In this document: positions 18,079 to 25,799 of the stretch, piece after piece
How the letters are laid out: each line of letters starts with the position of its first letter
How positions within the stretch are numbered: position 1 is the first letter of the stretch
The notes under the pieces: generated by a model
Told to the model about the DNA's origin: nothing
Databases searched by the model: none
The model's input: the letters and a program-made list of their open reading frames with translations, nothing else
Translations under genes and position numbers: made by a program
NCBI RefSeq assembly: GCF_900240405.1
Contig: NZ_OEQK01000004.1
Span: 240,320 to 304,319 of the forward strand
Reading direction: 5' to 3'
DNA from: Salirhabdus sp. Marseille-P4669
GTDB lineage: Bacteria; Bacillota; Bacilli; Bacillales; Alkalibacillaceae
DNA length: 64,000 bases

Positions 18079-18462
18079 GTGTCCGATTATTTAATAAACT
18101 CCCTTTATGAAGACATCTCAGATTTAAGAAGACGTATCCGTAATAATGAAGAAGATATAATTCGTTTAAATCAGGCAAAGTCGGAAATAACGAATGAAGA
18201 AGCGGAATTAGCAACGCAAAAGAACAAGGTACATGATCCAGCTTTACATGTAGATACTTGGGCTGGTAAATATGCAGATCAATTTGAGACGATACGAGAC
18301 AGTATCGATTCAACCATTGCTTCAGCTATGTTAGATAAATCAGAAGCATTTATTAGTCGGATTGAAACGGAAGTAAGTAGATTACAAGAATTAAATGAAA
18401 ATTATCGGGATACCATTTCAGATAAATATGCTTTAATTGCAAATTTAAGAGATACGGATTGA
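18079..18462 (+). CDS. LXG-associated helical protein, YwqH-like (DUF5082)
   Basis: A 127-residue all-helical coiled-coil protein with the DUF5082/YwqH pattern (LYEDISDLRRRI start, DTWAGKYADQFE in the middle, close to a W-x-G-type turn). In B. subtilis ywqH and ywqI precede the LXG toxin gene ywqJ; such small partners bind the LXG domain and help present it to the secretion machine. GTG start with GAGGTGAGA upstream. First gene of a five-gene co-directional block divergent from the T7SS operon. Confidence 0.82.
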   Translation: MSDYLINSLYEDISDLRRRIRNNEEDIIRLNQAKSEITNEEAELATQKNKVHDPALHVDTWAGKYADQFETIRDSIDSTIASAMLDKSEAFISRIETEVSRLQELNENYRDTISDKYALIANLRDTD

Positions 18463-18486
18463 GAATAATTTAAGGATGGTGATACA

Positions 18487-18792
18487 GTGGCGGATATTCG
18501 AATCAATCAAAGCGAAGTAGAGCCCGTTTTTAAAAGTGTTCAAGCGAAGACAAGTGAATGGGATACTACTTCTCCTAACGTGCAATTCTCCAATTCAAGC
18601 TTAGATGCCCTACAAAAAATCCTACAAATTGAAGAAAATTACTACCAAATCATTAATCAATATAAAGAAACGTTATTAAAAGTAGAACAAGATGCTTGGT
18701 CCAATATAGAAGCACTTATTCAAACAGAGCAGGAATTATCAGGTCAAATTAGTAGTGGTGGCGGAGGAGGCCAAATACATGCTATTAAATAG
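18487..18792 (+). CDS. LXG-associated helical protein, YwqI-like (DUF5344)
   Basis: A 101-residue helical protein. The start ADIRINQSEVE, central ENYYQIINQYKETLLKVEQDAW and Gly-rich tail SSGGGGGQ match the YwqI/DUF5344 family, the second small partner of YwqJ-type LXG effectors. GTG start with AAGGATGGTGATACA. It lies 24 bp after the YwqH-like gene and 48 bp before the LXG gene, consistent with co-expression and complex formation with the toxin N-terminus. Confidence 0.8.
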   Translation: MADIRINQSEVEPVFKSVQAKTSEWDTTSPNVQFSNSSLDALQKILQIEENYYQIINQYKETLLKVEQDAWSNIEALIQTEQELSGQISSGGGGGQIHAIK

Positions 18793-18840
18793 AAAACAAA
18801 TGGCTTGTATGTATCACCTTGTAACCAAAGGAGATAAGAG

Positions 18841-20457
18841 ATGAAAGTTTTAAAGGTGGCTGAAGTTGTTCAAGGAATGGATCGGATTATAAAGAAGAAG
18901 GAGCAAGAAAAAGAGCATATCCTTCTACTTAGGGATGAATTAAATAAAGTAATTGATTTAGACAATGCTTTAGATGGTGAAGGTGGCGTTGCAATACGGG
19001 AGCATTTTATGACGCTCCATTTTCCTGTCATTATATTATTGAATTTATTTTTAGAAGAGTATATTGATCTGTTAAAAAAGTATAAGCAAGAAATAGAAGC
19101 GTTTGAGAATGACAACGGCTTTATTCGGGAAGACTTTTTAAATGGGGAAATAAAGAATAGTCTGAATAACTTAGAAAATAATATTTTTGATATTACTGCA
19201 GCCATAAACAAAAGCTATGGCTCTGTAAGTGATTTAGTGGGGTATGACTATATTTCAACCTCTACGTTTAACTTCCATGTAACCGATGCCCATCAGTTAA
19301 TGGAGAACGTATTATCCGACTTAACCGAAATAGATTCAACCAATAGCTCTAGTTTGTCGAATCCTGAGGAAAAGCTGTCTGAATTAGGTCAATTAACTGG
19401 CAAAATTAAAACATGGACATCAAACGGAATCTATCTTACAGAAGAACAAATTCAAGAAGTAGAAGCTTACTTTTTAGAGTCTGATGTCATTGAGGATATG
19501 ATCGATGAAGCAATGAAGCTATCTGCTGAGCAAGGAGATTCCACAATTGTAGGGGCTATTGCTACATGGATATCGAATTTAGGAAAAGTAGATGGTGCCT
19601 ATAAAATTGCAAAAGGTGCTTTAGCCGCATCCATTTTATCTACAAAAATGCTAGAGCTTGTACCAGATGGAAAGGGTAATTTCACTGTCGTTGCATCACA
19701 AGCCTGGAAGCAAGGGACAAATGGTAAATACAGTTCTACGTTAGCTGGCACAATCTATGACCTATTGAAAAAGGGATCACAAAATGCACCGAATCCAATT
19801 AAGCATTACCTATCAAAATATGGGAATGCCCCTAGTGGTCTATTAAAAGAATTGATTGGGCTGAATAGTCGAACAACAAAGATTAGCTTTGGTACGATTG
19901 CGAACAAATATACAAACGTACTTGTCTTAGAAAAAGATGCACTAAAAGACTATCGAATGAATGTAGATCTTAAAGCAACAGGGGATAAGGTTGCCGATGT
20001 GAAAAAATTTGGTGACTTTGCTAGACGAGTACCTTACGCTGGAATTATTTTTTCCGTTGGGGTGAATTCATCAGAATACTACAGTGATGCAAATGCCCAT
20101 TTGAGCTTTGAAGAAAAGACGGGAAGATTTGTTGCTGGATTGGCTATCGATGGAGGAATCGCGGGACTTACTACTGGTTTTGCAGCACTAGGTACATTAG
20201 TTGCTCCTGGACCAGGGACGATTATTGGTGGAGTTATTGGAGCAGGAATTGGGATTGTAGGCTCCTGGATTATGGAAGACACGATAAAAGATATAGGAGA
20301 AGATGTTGGACGTTGGGTTGGCAACACCATTGATGATGTTTCAGATTGGGCCGAAGACGTCGGAAATACCGTTAATGATATTGTTTCAGGAGTAGGAGAA
20401 ACGGTGGATGATATCACTTCGGGAATAGGAGATTTTGTATCTGGTATATTTAATTAG
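18841..20457 (+). CDS. LXG-domain T7SS effector with glycine-zipper C-terminal domain
   Basis: A 538-residue predicted T7SS toxin. Residues 1-about 200 form the LXG targeting domain (LDGEGGVAIREHF carries the L-x-G motif). A helical middle part follows. No nuclease, ADP-ribosyl or lipase motif is visible; instead residues about 430-480 are a hydrophobic run of GxxxG-type repeats (GGVIGAGIGIVGSWIM), then an amphipathic repeat region rich in V-G/D-D steps (about 485-538). That layout resembles membrane-permeabilising LXG toxins such as streptococcal TelE. Pore formation is inferred. AAAGGAGATAAG precedes the ATG. Confidence 0.82.
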   Translation: MKVLKVAEVVQGMDRIIKKKEQEKEHILLLRDELNKVIDLDNALDGEGGVAIREHFMTLHFPVIILLNLFLEEYIDLLKKYKQEIEAFENDNGFIREDFLNGEIKNSLNNLENNIFDITAAINKSYGSVSDLVGYDYISTSTFNFHVTDAHQLMENVLSDLTEIDSTNSSSLSNPEEKLSELGQLTGKIKTWTSNGIYLTEEQIQEVEAYFLESDVIEDMIDEAMKLSAEQGDSTIVGAIATWISNLGKVDGAYKIAKGALAASILSTKMLELVPDGKGNFTVVASQAWKQGTNGKYSSTLAGTIYDLLKKGSQNAPNPIKHYLSKYGNAPSGLLKELIGLNSRTTKISFGTIANKYTNVLVLEKDALKDYRMNVDLKATGDKVADVKKFGDFARRVPYAGIIFSVGVNSSEYYSDANAHLSFEEKTGRFVAGLAIDGGIAGLTTGFAALGTLVAPGPGTIIGGVIGAGIGIVGSWIMEDTIKDIGEDVGRWVGNTIDDVSDWAEDVGNTVNDIVSGVGETVDDITSGIGDFVSGIFN

Positions 20458-20459
20458 AA

Positions 20460-21110
20460 ATGGGGATGTTTATGCAGAAACTTTCGACGAAGGATGAAAA
20501 ACATATAGGAACAGGGAAGGCGTTCTCTATTTTTCACGGGTTCCGTTTCTTTTTAAAAATGAATGTTTTTTTGGTCATCGCAATCGGCATGTTTCTCATG
20601 AATCAAAAGCATTGGGGAACAGAATCTACTGGAGATATGTATGCTTTTATTCTATTTGCTGAAGCAATGATTTTCCTATTTTCATTGGTTGCTTGCTTCC
20701 ATCAACCTAATGTTCGAGATATAGAAAGAAAGATAGAAATTGCTGAATTGCTTGGTCTAATCCTTGCATTAGGAATTTCGACACTATTTTTTACAATTTG
20801 CTTTCAAACAGTAGCTCCTTTTCCGAGTAGCACTATCTTTGGCATCTTAGCAACAAATATACTTGTAGGCTTTTATTCGATTCTATTTCCAAAGGTCACC
20901 ATCTATATTTACGAAGCCAATGTAGTGCGAGAACATAAATCTTTAACCAGCTATCTTTTTAAATATATTGCAATTTTATTTTCAGGATTAACTTATCAAG
21001 TATTAGTAGTTTTACAAAGGCTTCCGTTTTTAGTTAATCGACTGTTCATCATCGTATATACGGCAGTTATTATTCTGCTACTTTTTACAACGGGAAGGCT
21101 ATTCGAATAG
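20460..21110 (+). CDS. polytopic membrane protein, candidate immunity protein for the LXG effector
   Basis: A 216-residue protein with about five or six predicted membrane helices (35-55, 65-85, 100-125, 130-150, 165-185, 190-210), not recognised as a named family. It begins two bases after the effector stop, so the two are almost certainly co-translated. Cognate immunity proteins of pore-forming LXG toxins are multi-pass membrane proteins encoded directly downstream, which fits; this is positional inference. An internal ATG (20472) has the better ribosome spacing (GGGGATGTTT) and may be the true start. Confidence 0.65.
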   Translation: MGMFMQKLSTKDEKHIGTGKAFSIFHGFRFFLKMNVFLVIAIGMFLMNQKHWGTESTGDMYAFILFAEAMIFLFSLVACFHQPNVRDIERKIEIAELLGLILALGISTLFFTICFQTVAPFPSSTIFGILATNILVGFYSILFPKVTIYIYEANVVREHKSLTSYLFKYIAILFSGLTYQVLVVLQRLPFLVNRLFIIVYTAVIILLLFTTGRLFE

Positions 21111-21154
21111 GCGATTGATGGATTGTGGCAGATTTCAGGGGGAGACGTGATTAC

Positions 21155-21946
21155 ATGTTAAAAACCAAGCACATTAAGCTAACAACAAATGAAATGGCAT
21201 CTGCCTTGGCACTTTGTGGCTATGATCAAATTGCCAGTCAGATGATCAATGAACAAAAACTGATCCAAAGAAAATCAGAATTTGAACGTTTTATCGAGCA
21301 AGCAGAGTTTGGTCTAAAAAGAAAAGGCTATTGGGATGATCTTACAAAATCGAAGCTATCAAAAGGTTTGGAAGATCTACTCCATTTACTAATACAATCG
21401 ATTAACAAAGTTCGGTGCATTAACATAAAAAACCGACAAGTTTTAATGATTCACTCTCTAAACGACAAAACAAGTTTGATTCAGCAGGTGAAAGGCAAAG
21501 AGCACAGATTTACCTTTCATGAAAAAGAAGTAGGCTATCATGAAATCCTTGCAAACCACTTTGAAGTAGAAATCACAAATAAAACAGTAAATCAACAATA
21601 TCAAACAATTGAAATGGATGAAGATGTATTTAACGAGTTTCACCATATGGAGAGAAACACATTAAGGAAGATGATAGAGGATCAACAATTTGCACCAACA
21701 TTAAGAGAATTTTTAAGGGCATTTGTGGATAATAATCAGGAATTTAATAACGTTGGCTTTATGTACTCAGAGTATGTAAAAGACACCTCTGAGTTTGAAC
21801 AAATTATTTTTTTTGTTCCCGGTGACGATGTAATTTGGCATTTAGATTACGAAATGGTGAACAAGAATAAGTTATTTATACATCCCGTCCAAGTAAATGC
21901 TTATTTAACGACAATAAATGAAGAGTTCATTCACTTTCTTGAATAA
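21155..21946 (+). CDS. T7SS-module protein, possibly EspG-like chaperone
   Basis: A 263-residue soluble protein last in the LXG block. Its beginning (IKLTTNEMASALALCGY, then EFERFIEQAEFGLKRKGYWD, then a helix ending before the first strand) follows the order of the mycobacterial EspG fold: an L-T-x-x-E helix, a helix with an E-x-x-L-x-x-x-G turn, then strands. EspG proteins are cytosolic chaperones of T7SS substrates. The likeness is by eye and unproven; a specific immunity or regulatory role is the alternative. The ATG at 21155 follows CAGGGGGAGA; the GTG 30 bp upstream lacks a site. Confidence 0.55.
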   Translation: MLKTKHIKLTTNEMASALALCGYDQIASQMINEQKLIQRKSEFERFIEQAEFGLKRKGYWDDLTKSKLSKGLEDLLHLLIQSINKVRCINIKNRQVLMIHSLNDKTSLIQQVKGKEHRFTFHEKEVGYHEILANHFEVEITNKTVNQQYQTIEMDEDVFNEFHHMERNTLRKMIEDQQFAPTLREFLRAFVDNNQEFNNVGFMYSEYVKDTSEFEQIIFFVPGDDVIWHLDYEMVNKNKLFIHPVQVNAYLTTINEEFIHFLE

Positions 21947-22001
21947 AGTAGTGGTGGTGTTCCACTGCTTTTTCTATATAATGGAATAAGGAGGTGATGT
22001 T

Positions 22002-22376
22002 TTGTTAACCATTTCGAGATGGATTGTTGGTCTTATTTTCCTTGTTGCAGGAATTAATGGTTATGTTGTTCTTTTTGGATGGAATCCATTCATTGAAACG
22101 AGTCCCGAAGCGATGGCAATATTTGAATTTGATTATTTATTAATTATTGAAAAGACACTCGAAATCATATGTGGCATTCTATTACTCACCAATCAATTTG
22201 TCCCACTAGCAATTGCTGTTCTGTCACCAATAATCGCAAATATTTTCCTACTACACCTATTCCTAGATCCGTCCTTACTATTATTAGCAATCTTACTTCT
22301 CGTTTTACATACGTACCTGTTATTTTCCTATCGGTATAGCTTTTTAAGTTTGTTGGATCGAAAACCGAATATATAG
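22002..22376 (+). CDS. DoxX-like small membrane protein
   Basis: A 124-residue protein with four predicted membrane helices. The starts of helix one (SRWIVGLIFLVAGINGY) and of helix two with its conserved Glu (LIIEKTLEIICGILLLTNQF) match the DoxX/DoxD superfamily, whose members are often linked to redox or membrane stress. TTG start directly after GGAGGTGATGT. It is 55 bp after the T7SS module and ends in a terminator, so it may be a separate unit. Confidence 0.75.
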   Translation: MLTISRWIVGLIFLVAGINGYVVLFGWNPFIETSPEAMAIFEFDYLLIIEKTLEIICGILLLTNQFVPLAIAVLSPIIANIFLLHLFLDPSLLLLAILLLVLHTYLLFSYRYSFLSLLDRKPNI

Positions 22377-22384
22377 AGATGAAA

Positions 22385-22410
22385 GGCATCGCTTATGATG
22401 TCTTTTTTTT
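22385..22410 (+). terminator. terminator of the DoxX-like gene
   Basis: GGCATC/GATGTC stem (one G-U pair), 6-base loop and eight T, 8 bp after the stop codon. Confidence 0.75.
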
Positions 22411-22436
22411 GTGGAATGGGGATGGAGGGCGGAGCT

Positions 22437-23430
22437 TGGAACATGGAGCCTGGATTGTGGGACATAATGGGATGGAGTTGGTTGATAAAGGGCAGGAGTT
22501 GAACCATAAAGCGGCAATTGTGGAACAAAACATAGTGCGTGGTTGATAACTCGGGTCAGGTGGAACATAAGGCTTGGATTGTGGGACATAAGAGGGTGGA
22601 GTTGGTTGATAAAGGGCAGGAGATGAAACATAAAGCGGCAATTGTGGAACAAAACATAGTGCGTGGTTGATAACTCGGGTCAGGTGGAACATAAGGCTTG
22701 GATTGTGGGACATAAAGGGATGGAGTTGGTTAATAAAGGGCAGGAGTTGAACCATAAAACGGCAATTGTGGAACAAAACAGAGTGCGTGGTTGATAACTC
22801 GGGTCAGGTGGAACATAAGGCTTGGATTGTGGAACATAAGAGGGTGGAGTTGGTTGATAAAGGGCAGGAGTTGAAACATAAAGCGGCAATTGTGGAACAA
22901 AACATAGTGCCTGGTTGATAACTCGGGTCAGGTGGAACATAAGGCTTGGATTGTGGGACATAAGATGGTGGAGTTGGTTGATAAAGTACAGGATATGAAA
23001 CATAAAGCGGCATTATTGGAACAAAACATAGTGCGTGGTTGATAACTCGGGTCAGGTGGAACATAAGGCTTGGATTGTGGGACATAAGATGGAGGAGTTG
23101 GTTGATAAAGTGCAGGAGATGAAACATAAAGCGGCAATTGTGGAACAAAACAAAGTGCCTGGTTGATAACTCGGGTCAGGTGGAACATAAGGCTTGGATT
23201 GTGGGACATAAGATGGAGGAGTTGGTTGATAAAGTACAGGAGATGAAACATAAAGCGGCATTATTGGAACAAAAACCAGTCCACAGATCCTATCGCTCAT
23301 CAGTTGGAACATAAATCCAGGATTGTATCACATAACAAGCTCAAGTTGGTTAATAAAAGCGCACTTGTGAATCACAAAGTAGGAAAAGTGAAACATAAAA
23401 ACCACACTGGTTACCAAACTGCAAGAGTTG
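22437..23430. repeat. tandem array: eight 124-bp units, each made of six ~21-bp subunits
   Basis: The word TGGAAC recurs at 22437, 22561, 22685, 22809, 22933, 23057, 23181 and 23305, an exact 124-bp period. Units 2-7 are almost identical; the first and last are decayed. Each unit is itself five 21-bp steps plus one 19-bp step, all of the form TGG-NNN-ATAA followed by 11 variable bases. Because 124 is not a multiple of three, the minus-strand heptapeptide frames (M-F-H-x-x-x-x) shift every unit, so it is unlikely to be coding. No cas genes and no unique spacers, so it is not CRISPR. Confidence 0.93.
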
Positions 23431-23446
23431 AACCATAAAAACCAAG

Positions 23447-23485
23447 AAAAAACCTGCATTCTGAAAGTTTATCAGGATACAGGTT
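23447..23485 (-). terminator. terminator of the Asn-rich gene
   Basis: AACCTGCATTCTGA pairs with TCAGGATACAGGTT except at two positions. On the minus strand a six-base T-run follows. It lies about 10 bp beyond the stop of the Asn-rich frame and supports transcription of that strand. Confidence 0.7.
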
Positions 23486-23494
23486 AAAGTTGGA

Positions 23495-23689
23495 CTATAA
23501 ATTATTATTATTATTGTTGTTGTTGTTGTTGCGGTTGCGATTGCGATTGTTGTTATTGTTGTTGTTTAGGTCTGCTGCAAATTCATTTTCATTCGCAAAC
23601 TCTACGTTATTATACTCGTTATTGTTGTTATTGTTGTTGTTGTTGTTGCGATTGTTATTACGATTGTTGTTTCTGTTGTTGTTAGCCAT
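23495..23689 (-). CDS. Asn-rich low-complexity mini-protein
   Basis: A 64-residue protein that is more than half Asn, with interspersed Arg (MANNNRNNNRNNNR). A short non-repetitive centre, EYNNVEFANENEFAADL, recalls the EFASETNAQ-type repeat of gamma-type small acid-soluble spore proteins, which are also Asn/Gln-rich; that kinship is tentative. AGGAGAATGTTGAC precedes the ATG and a terminator follows, so this strand rather than the poly-Leu frame opposite is expressed. The AAC/AAT triplet runs should be prone to length change by replication slippage. Confidence 0.6.
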   Translation of the reverse strand: MANNNRNNNRNNNRNNNNNNNNNNEYNNVEFANENEFAADLNNNNNNNRNRNRNNNNNNNNNNL

Positions 23690-23802
23690 GTCAACATTCT
23701 CCTTTTTTTCATTTTTTTTGAAGTAACTTTTTACTTCAAAAGTATTTTGTCCTTTTTTAAAAAAAATTAATCGAACAAATTACAATTTAATTTATGAAAG
23801 GG

Positions 23803-24249
23803 TTAATGTTGTAGCTGAATTCCCATCATGGCTCTCAATTCTTCTCGGTTAACAACGAGGTCTTCAATTGTATATTCTTCTAATACTTTAAAAAAGGCGT
23901 GCATCGCTTTGCCTAATGTATGTTTTAGCTTACAGGCAGGAGATATGATGCAATGGTTCGTGTCCTTATCAAAGCATTCTAATAAGGTAAAATCATTTTC
24001 AAGTTGTCGAACTAATATTCCTACATTCATTTCGCTAGGTGGCTTCGCAAGATGAATTCCGCCGTTTCGCCCTCGGATTGACTCCAGCAGTTCCATTTTT
24101 GTTAAATTAAAAACAATTTTTCTTAAATGATGCTCCGAAATGTTAAACGTATCGGAAATATCACTGATACTCGAAAGCTTACCCTTTTCTTGAGAAGCGC
24201 AATATATTAAAACACGTAACGCGTAATCAGTATATTTTTTTAGTTGCAT
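23803..24249 (-). CDS. nsrR: Rrf2-family nitric-oxide-sensing repressor NsrR
   Basis: A 148-residue Rrf2 regulator. An N-terminal winged helix (QLKKYTDYALRVLIY, then ISEHHLRKIVFNL) precedes a three-cysteine cluster-binding loop, ECFDKDTNHCIISPAC, spaced as in B. subtilis NsrR, which binds a [4Fe-4S] cluster destroyed by NO. It is divergent from hmp and an NsrR-type operator lies between them. AAGGAG ten bases before the ATG. Confidence 0.92.
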   Translation of the reverse strand: MQLKKYTDYALRVLIYCASQEKGKLSSISDISDTFNISEHHLRKIVFNLTKMELLESIRGRNGGIHLAKPPSEMNVGILVRQLENDFTLLECFDKDTNHCIISPACKLKHTLGKAMHAFFKVLEEYTIEDLVVNREELRAMMGIQLQH

Positions 24250-24309
24250 GAAATCAGAACTCCTTGTTTAGTCATTCACAATATTGTAACACATAATTGC
24301 TTTTAACTG

Positions 24310-24339
24310 TTGATACGGTGCAAATCTAAGTATTAAAAT
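24310..24339 (+). promoter_or_regulatory. hmp promoter
   Basis: TTGATA, an 18-bp spacer and TAAAAT, ending one base before the NsrR operator. Confidence 0.65.
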
Positions 24340-24340
24340 A

Positions 24341-24363
24341 AAGATGTATTCAAAATACATCTT
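24341..24363. promoter_or_regulatory. NsrR operator
   Basis: AAGATGTATT and AATACATCTT form a perfect 10-bp inverted repeat with a 3-bp centre, the known NsrR box form. It sits at the expected transcription start of hmp, where bound NsrR would block RNA polymerase until NO removes its cluster. Confidence 0.9.
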
Positions 24364-24402
24364 TTAATAGTTGAGTTTTAGACCAAAAGGGGAGTGCATA
24401 CA

Positions 24403-25635
24403 TTGACAACAGCTACAGTACTAGATCAACAAACAAAAGAGATAATTAAAGCTACGGTACCTATTTTAGAAGAGCGTGGGGCTGAGATTACGAAGCATTT
24501 TTATGCACGTATGTTTGAAAATCATCCAGAACTAAAAAATATTTTTAACCAAACGAACCAACGCAAAGGGGATCAATCTAAAGCTTTGGCAAATACCGTA
24601 TATGCTGCAGCCCTTCATATCGATAATTTAGAGGCAATTTTACCAGCAGTAAAACCAATCACACATAAGCATAAAAGTTTAAATATAAAACCAGAACATT
24701 ATCCAATAGTGGGAGAAAATTTACTTGCTGCTATTCGCGAGGTTCTTGGTGAAGAAGTTGCTACAGACGACGTAATCAATGCTTGGGAAAAAGCGTATGG
24801 GGTCATTGCAAGTGTATTTATTGGTATAGAAAAAGAAATGTATGAGGAGACAGAAGCGAAGCCAGGCGGTTGGACTGGGTATCGTAATTTTAAAGTTGTG
24901 AAGAAGGTTAAGGAAAGTGATGTCATTACATCCTTCAATTTAGAGCCTGCGGACAACAATCTGTTTCCGGCATATCAACCTGGCCAATACATTACCGTAA
25001 AGGCAGATATTGAAGGCGAACCGTATACACATCAACGTCAATATAGTTTATCTTGTGCACCAAACGAAGGCTATTATCGCATTAGTGTAAAACGAGAGGA
25101 TGCGATTGGAGATCATCCTGCTGGGGTTGTTTCCAACTATTTGCATAACCAAGTGGAAGTAGGTAGTATTTTACCGATTAGTGCGCCTGCAGGGGATTTT
25201 GTCCTAGACATGAGCGATACAAGACCACTTATATTATTAAGTGGTGGTGTTGGACTAACACCTATGATGAGCATGCTGGAAACAGTTATTAAAGAACAAC
25301 CAGAACGTGAAGTTTACTTCATCCATGCAGCTAGAGCGAGTAAGTATCATGCAATGGCAGATCGTGTTCAAGAAATCTCTGCTGAATATGAAAATGTTAA
25401 ATCTTATGTTATATACGAAAGTCCAACTCCAGAAGATGAAGGAAATTATGACTTAAAGGGTTACATTAATAAAGAATGGTTAGAGCAAGTGGTTCCTACG
25501 AATGATTCCGCATTTTACTTCTGTGGACCTAAAGGATTTATGAGTGCCATTTATAAATTGTTGAAGGAGCAAGGTGTACGTGAGAAAGATATTCTTTTTG
25601 AAATCTTTGGGCCTACAACAGATATAACAAAATAA
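24403..25635 (+). CDS. hmp: flavohemoglobin, nitric oxide dioxygenase
   Basis: A 410-residue cytosolic enzyme that oxidises NO to nitrate with O2 and NAD(P)H. A globin domain (1-about 140) with proximal His in the IKPEHYPIVG stretch is followed by an FAD domain (RQYSL motif, about 155-260) and an NAD domain (GGVGLTPMMSML near 285, FYFCGPKGFM near 370). TTG is preferred as start because AAAAGGGGAG lies eight bases upstream; the in-frame GTG at 24394 overlaps that site. Regulated by the NsrR operator just upstream. Confidence 0.96.
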   Translation: MTTATVLDQQTKEIIKATVPILEERGAEITKHFYARMFENHPELKNIFNQTNQRKGDQSKALANTVYAAALHIDNLEAILPAVKPITHKHKSLNIKPEHYPIVGENLLAAIREVLGEEVATDDVINAWEKAYGVIASVFIGIEKEMYEETEAKPGGWTGYRNFKVVKKVKESDVITSFNLEPADNNLFPAYQPGQYITVKADIEGEPYTHQRQYSLSCAPNEGYYRISVKREDAIGDHPAGVVSNYLHNQVEVGSILPISAPAGDFVLDMSDTRPLILLSGGVGLTPMMSMLETVIKEQPEREVYFIHAARASKYHAMADRVQEISAEYENVKSYVIYESPTPEDEGNYDLKGYINKEWLEQVVPTNDSAFYFCGPKGFMSAIYKLLKEQGVREKDILFEIFGPTTDITK

Positions 25636-25646
25636 AGATGTGTAAG

Positions 25647-25679
25647 CCAGTTCCCTTTCCCTAGGTGAACTGGTTTTTT
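25647..25679 (+). terminator. hmp terminator
   Basis: CCAGTTC/GAACTGG stem followed by six T, shortly after the hmp stop. Confidence 0.8.
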
Positions 25680-25799
25680 AATGCAGATGCTTCCCGTAGT
25701 AGGAATTCCTTGAACGTATTTATTCAACGGATAAAAAGGGATATAACAAGAAGAATCGAATAGTATTAGTAGAAAAGCTTGTGTAATGAGGTGAAGGGA

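Noticed and set aside
22437..23312. CRISPR array
   Set aside because: The repeats are contiguous 124-bp units, the variable parts of the 21-bp steps recur from unit to unit rather than being unique spacers, and no cas genes are near.
22186..23312. Six overlapping minus-strand open frames of 66-127 codons
   Set aside because: They are the same heptapeptide series in shifted frames, each offset by the 124-bp unit, without ribosome sites or a constant start.
23490..23726. Plus-strand poly-leucine frame opposite the Asn-rich gene
   Set aside because: It has no ribosome site; the opposite strand has both ribosome site and terminator.
23718..23738. Hairpin in front of the Asn-rich gene as an nsrR terminator
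   Set aside because: The stem GAAGTAA/TTACTTC is not followed by a T-run on the nsrR strand (A-run instead), so termination is not supported.
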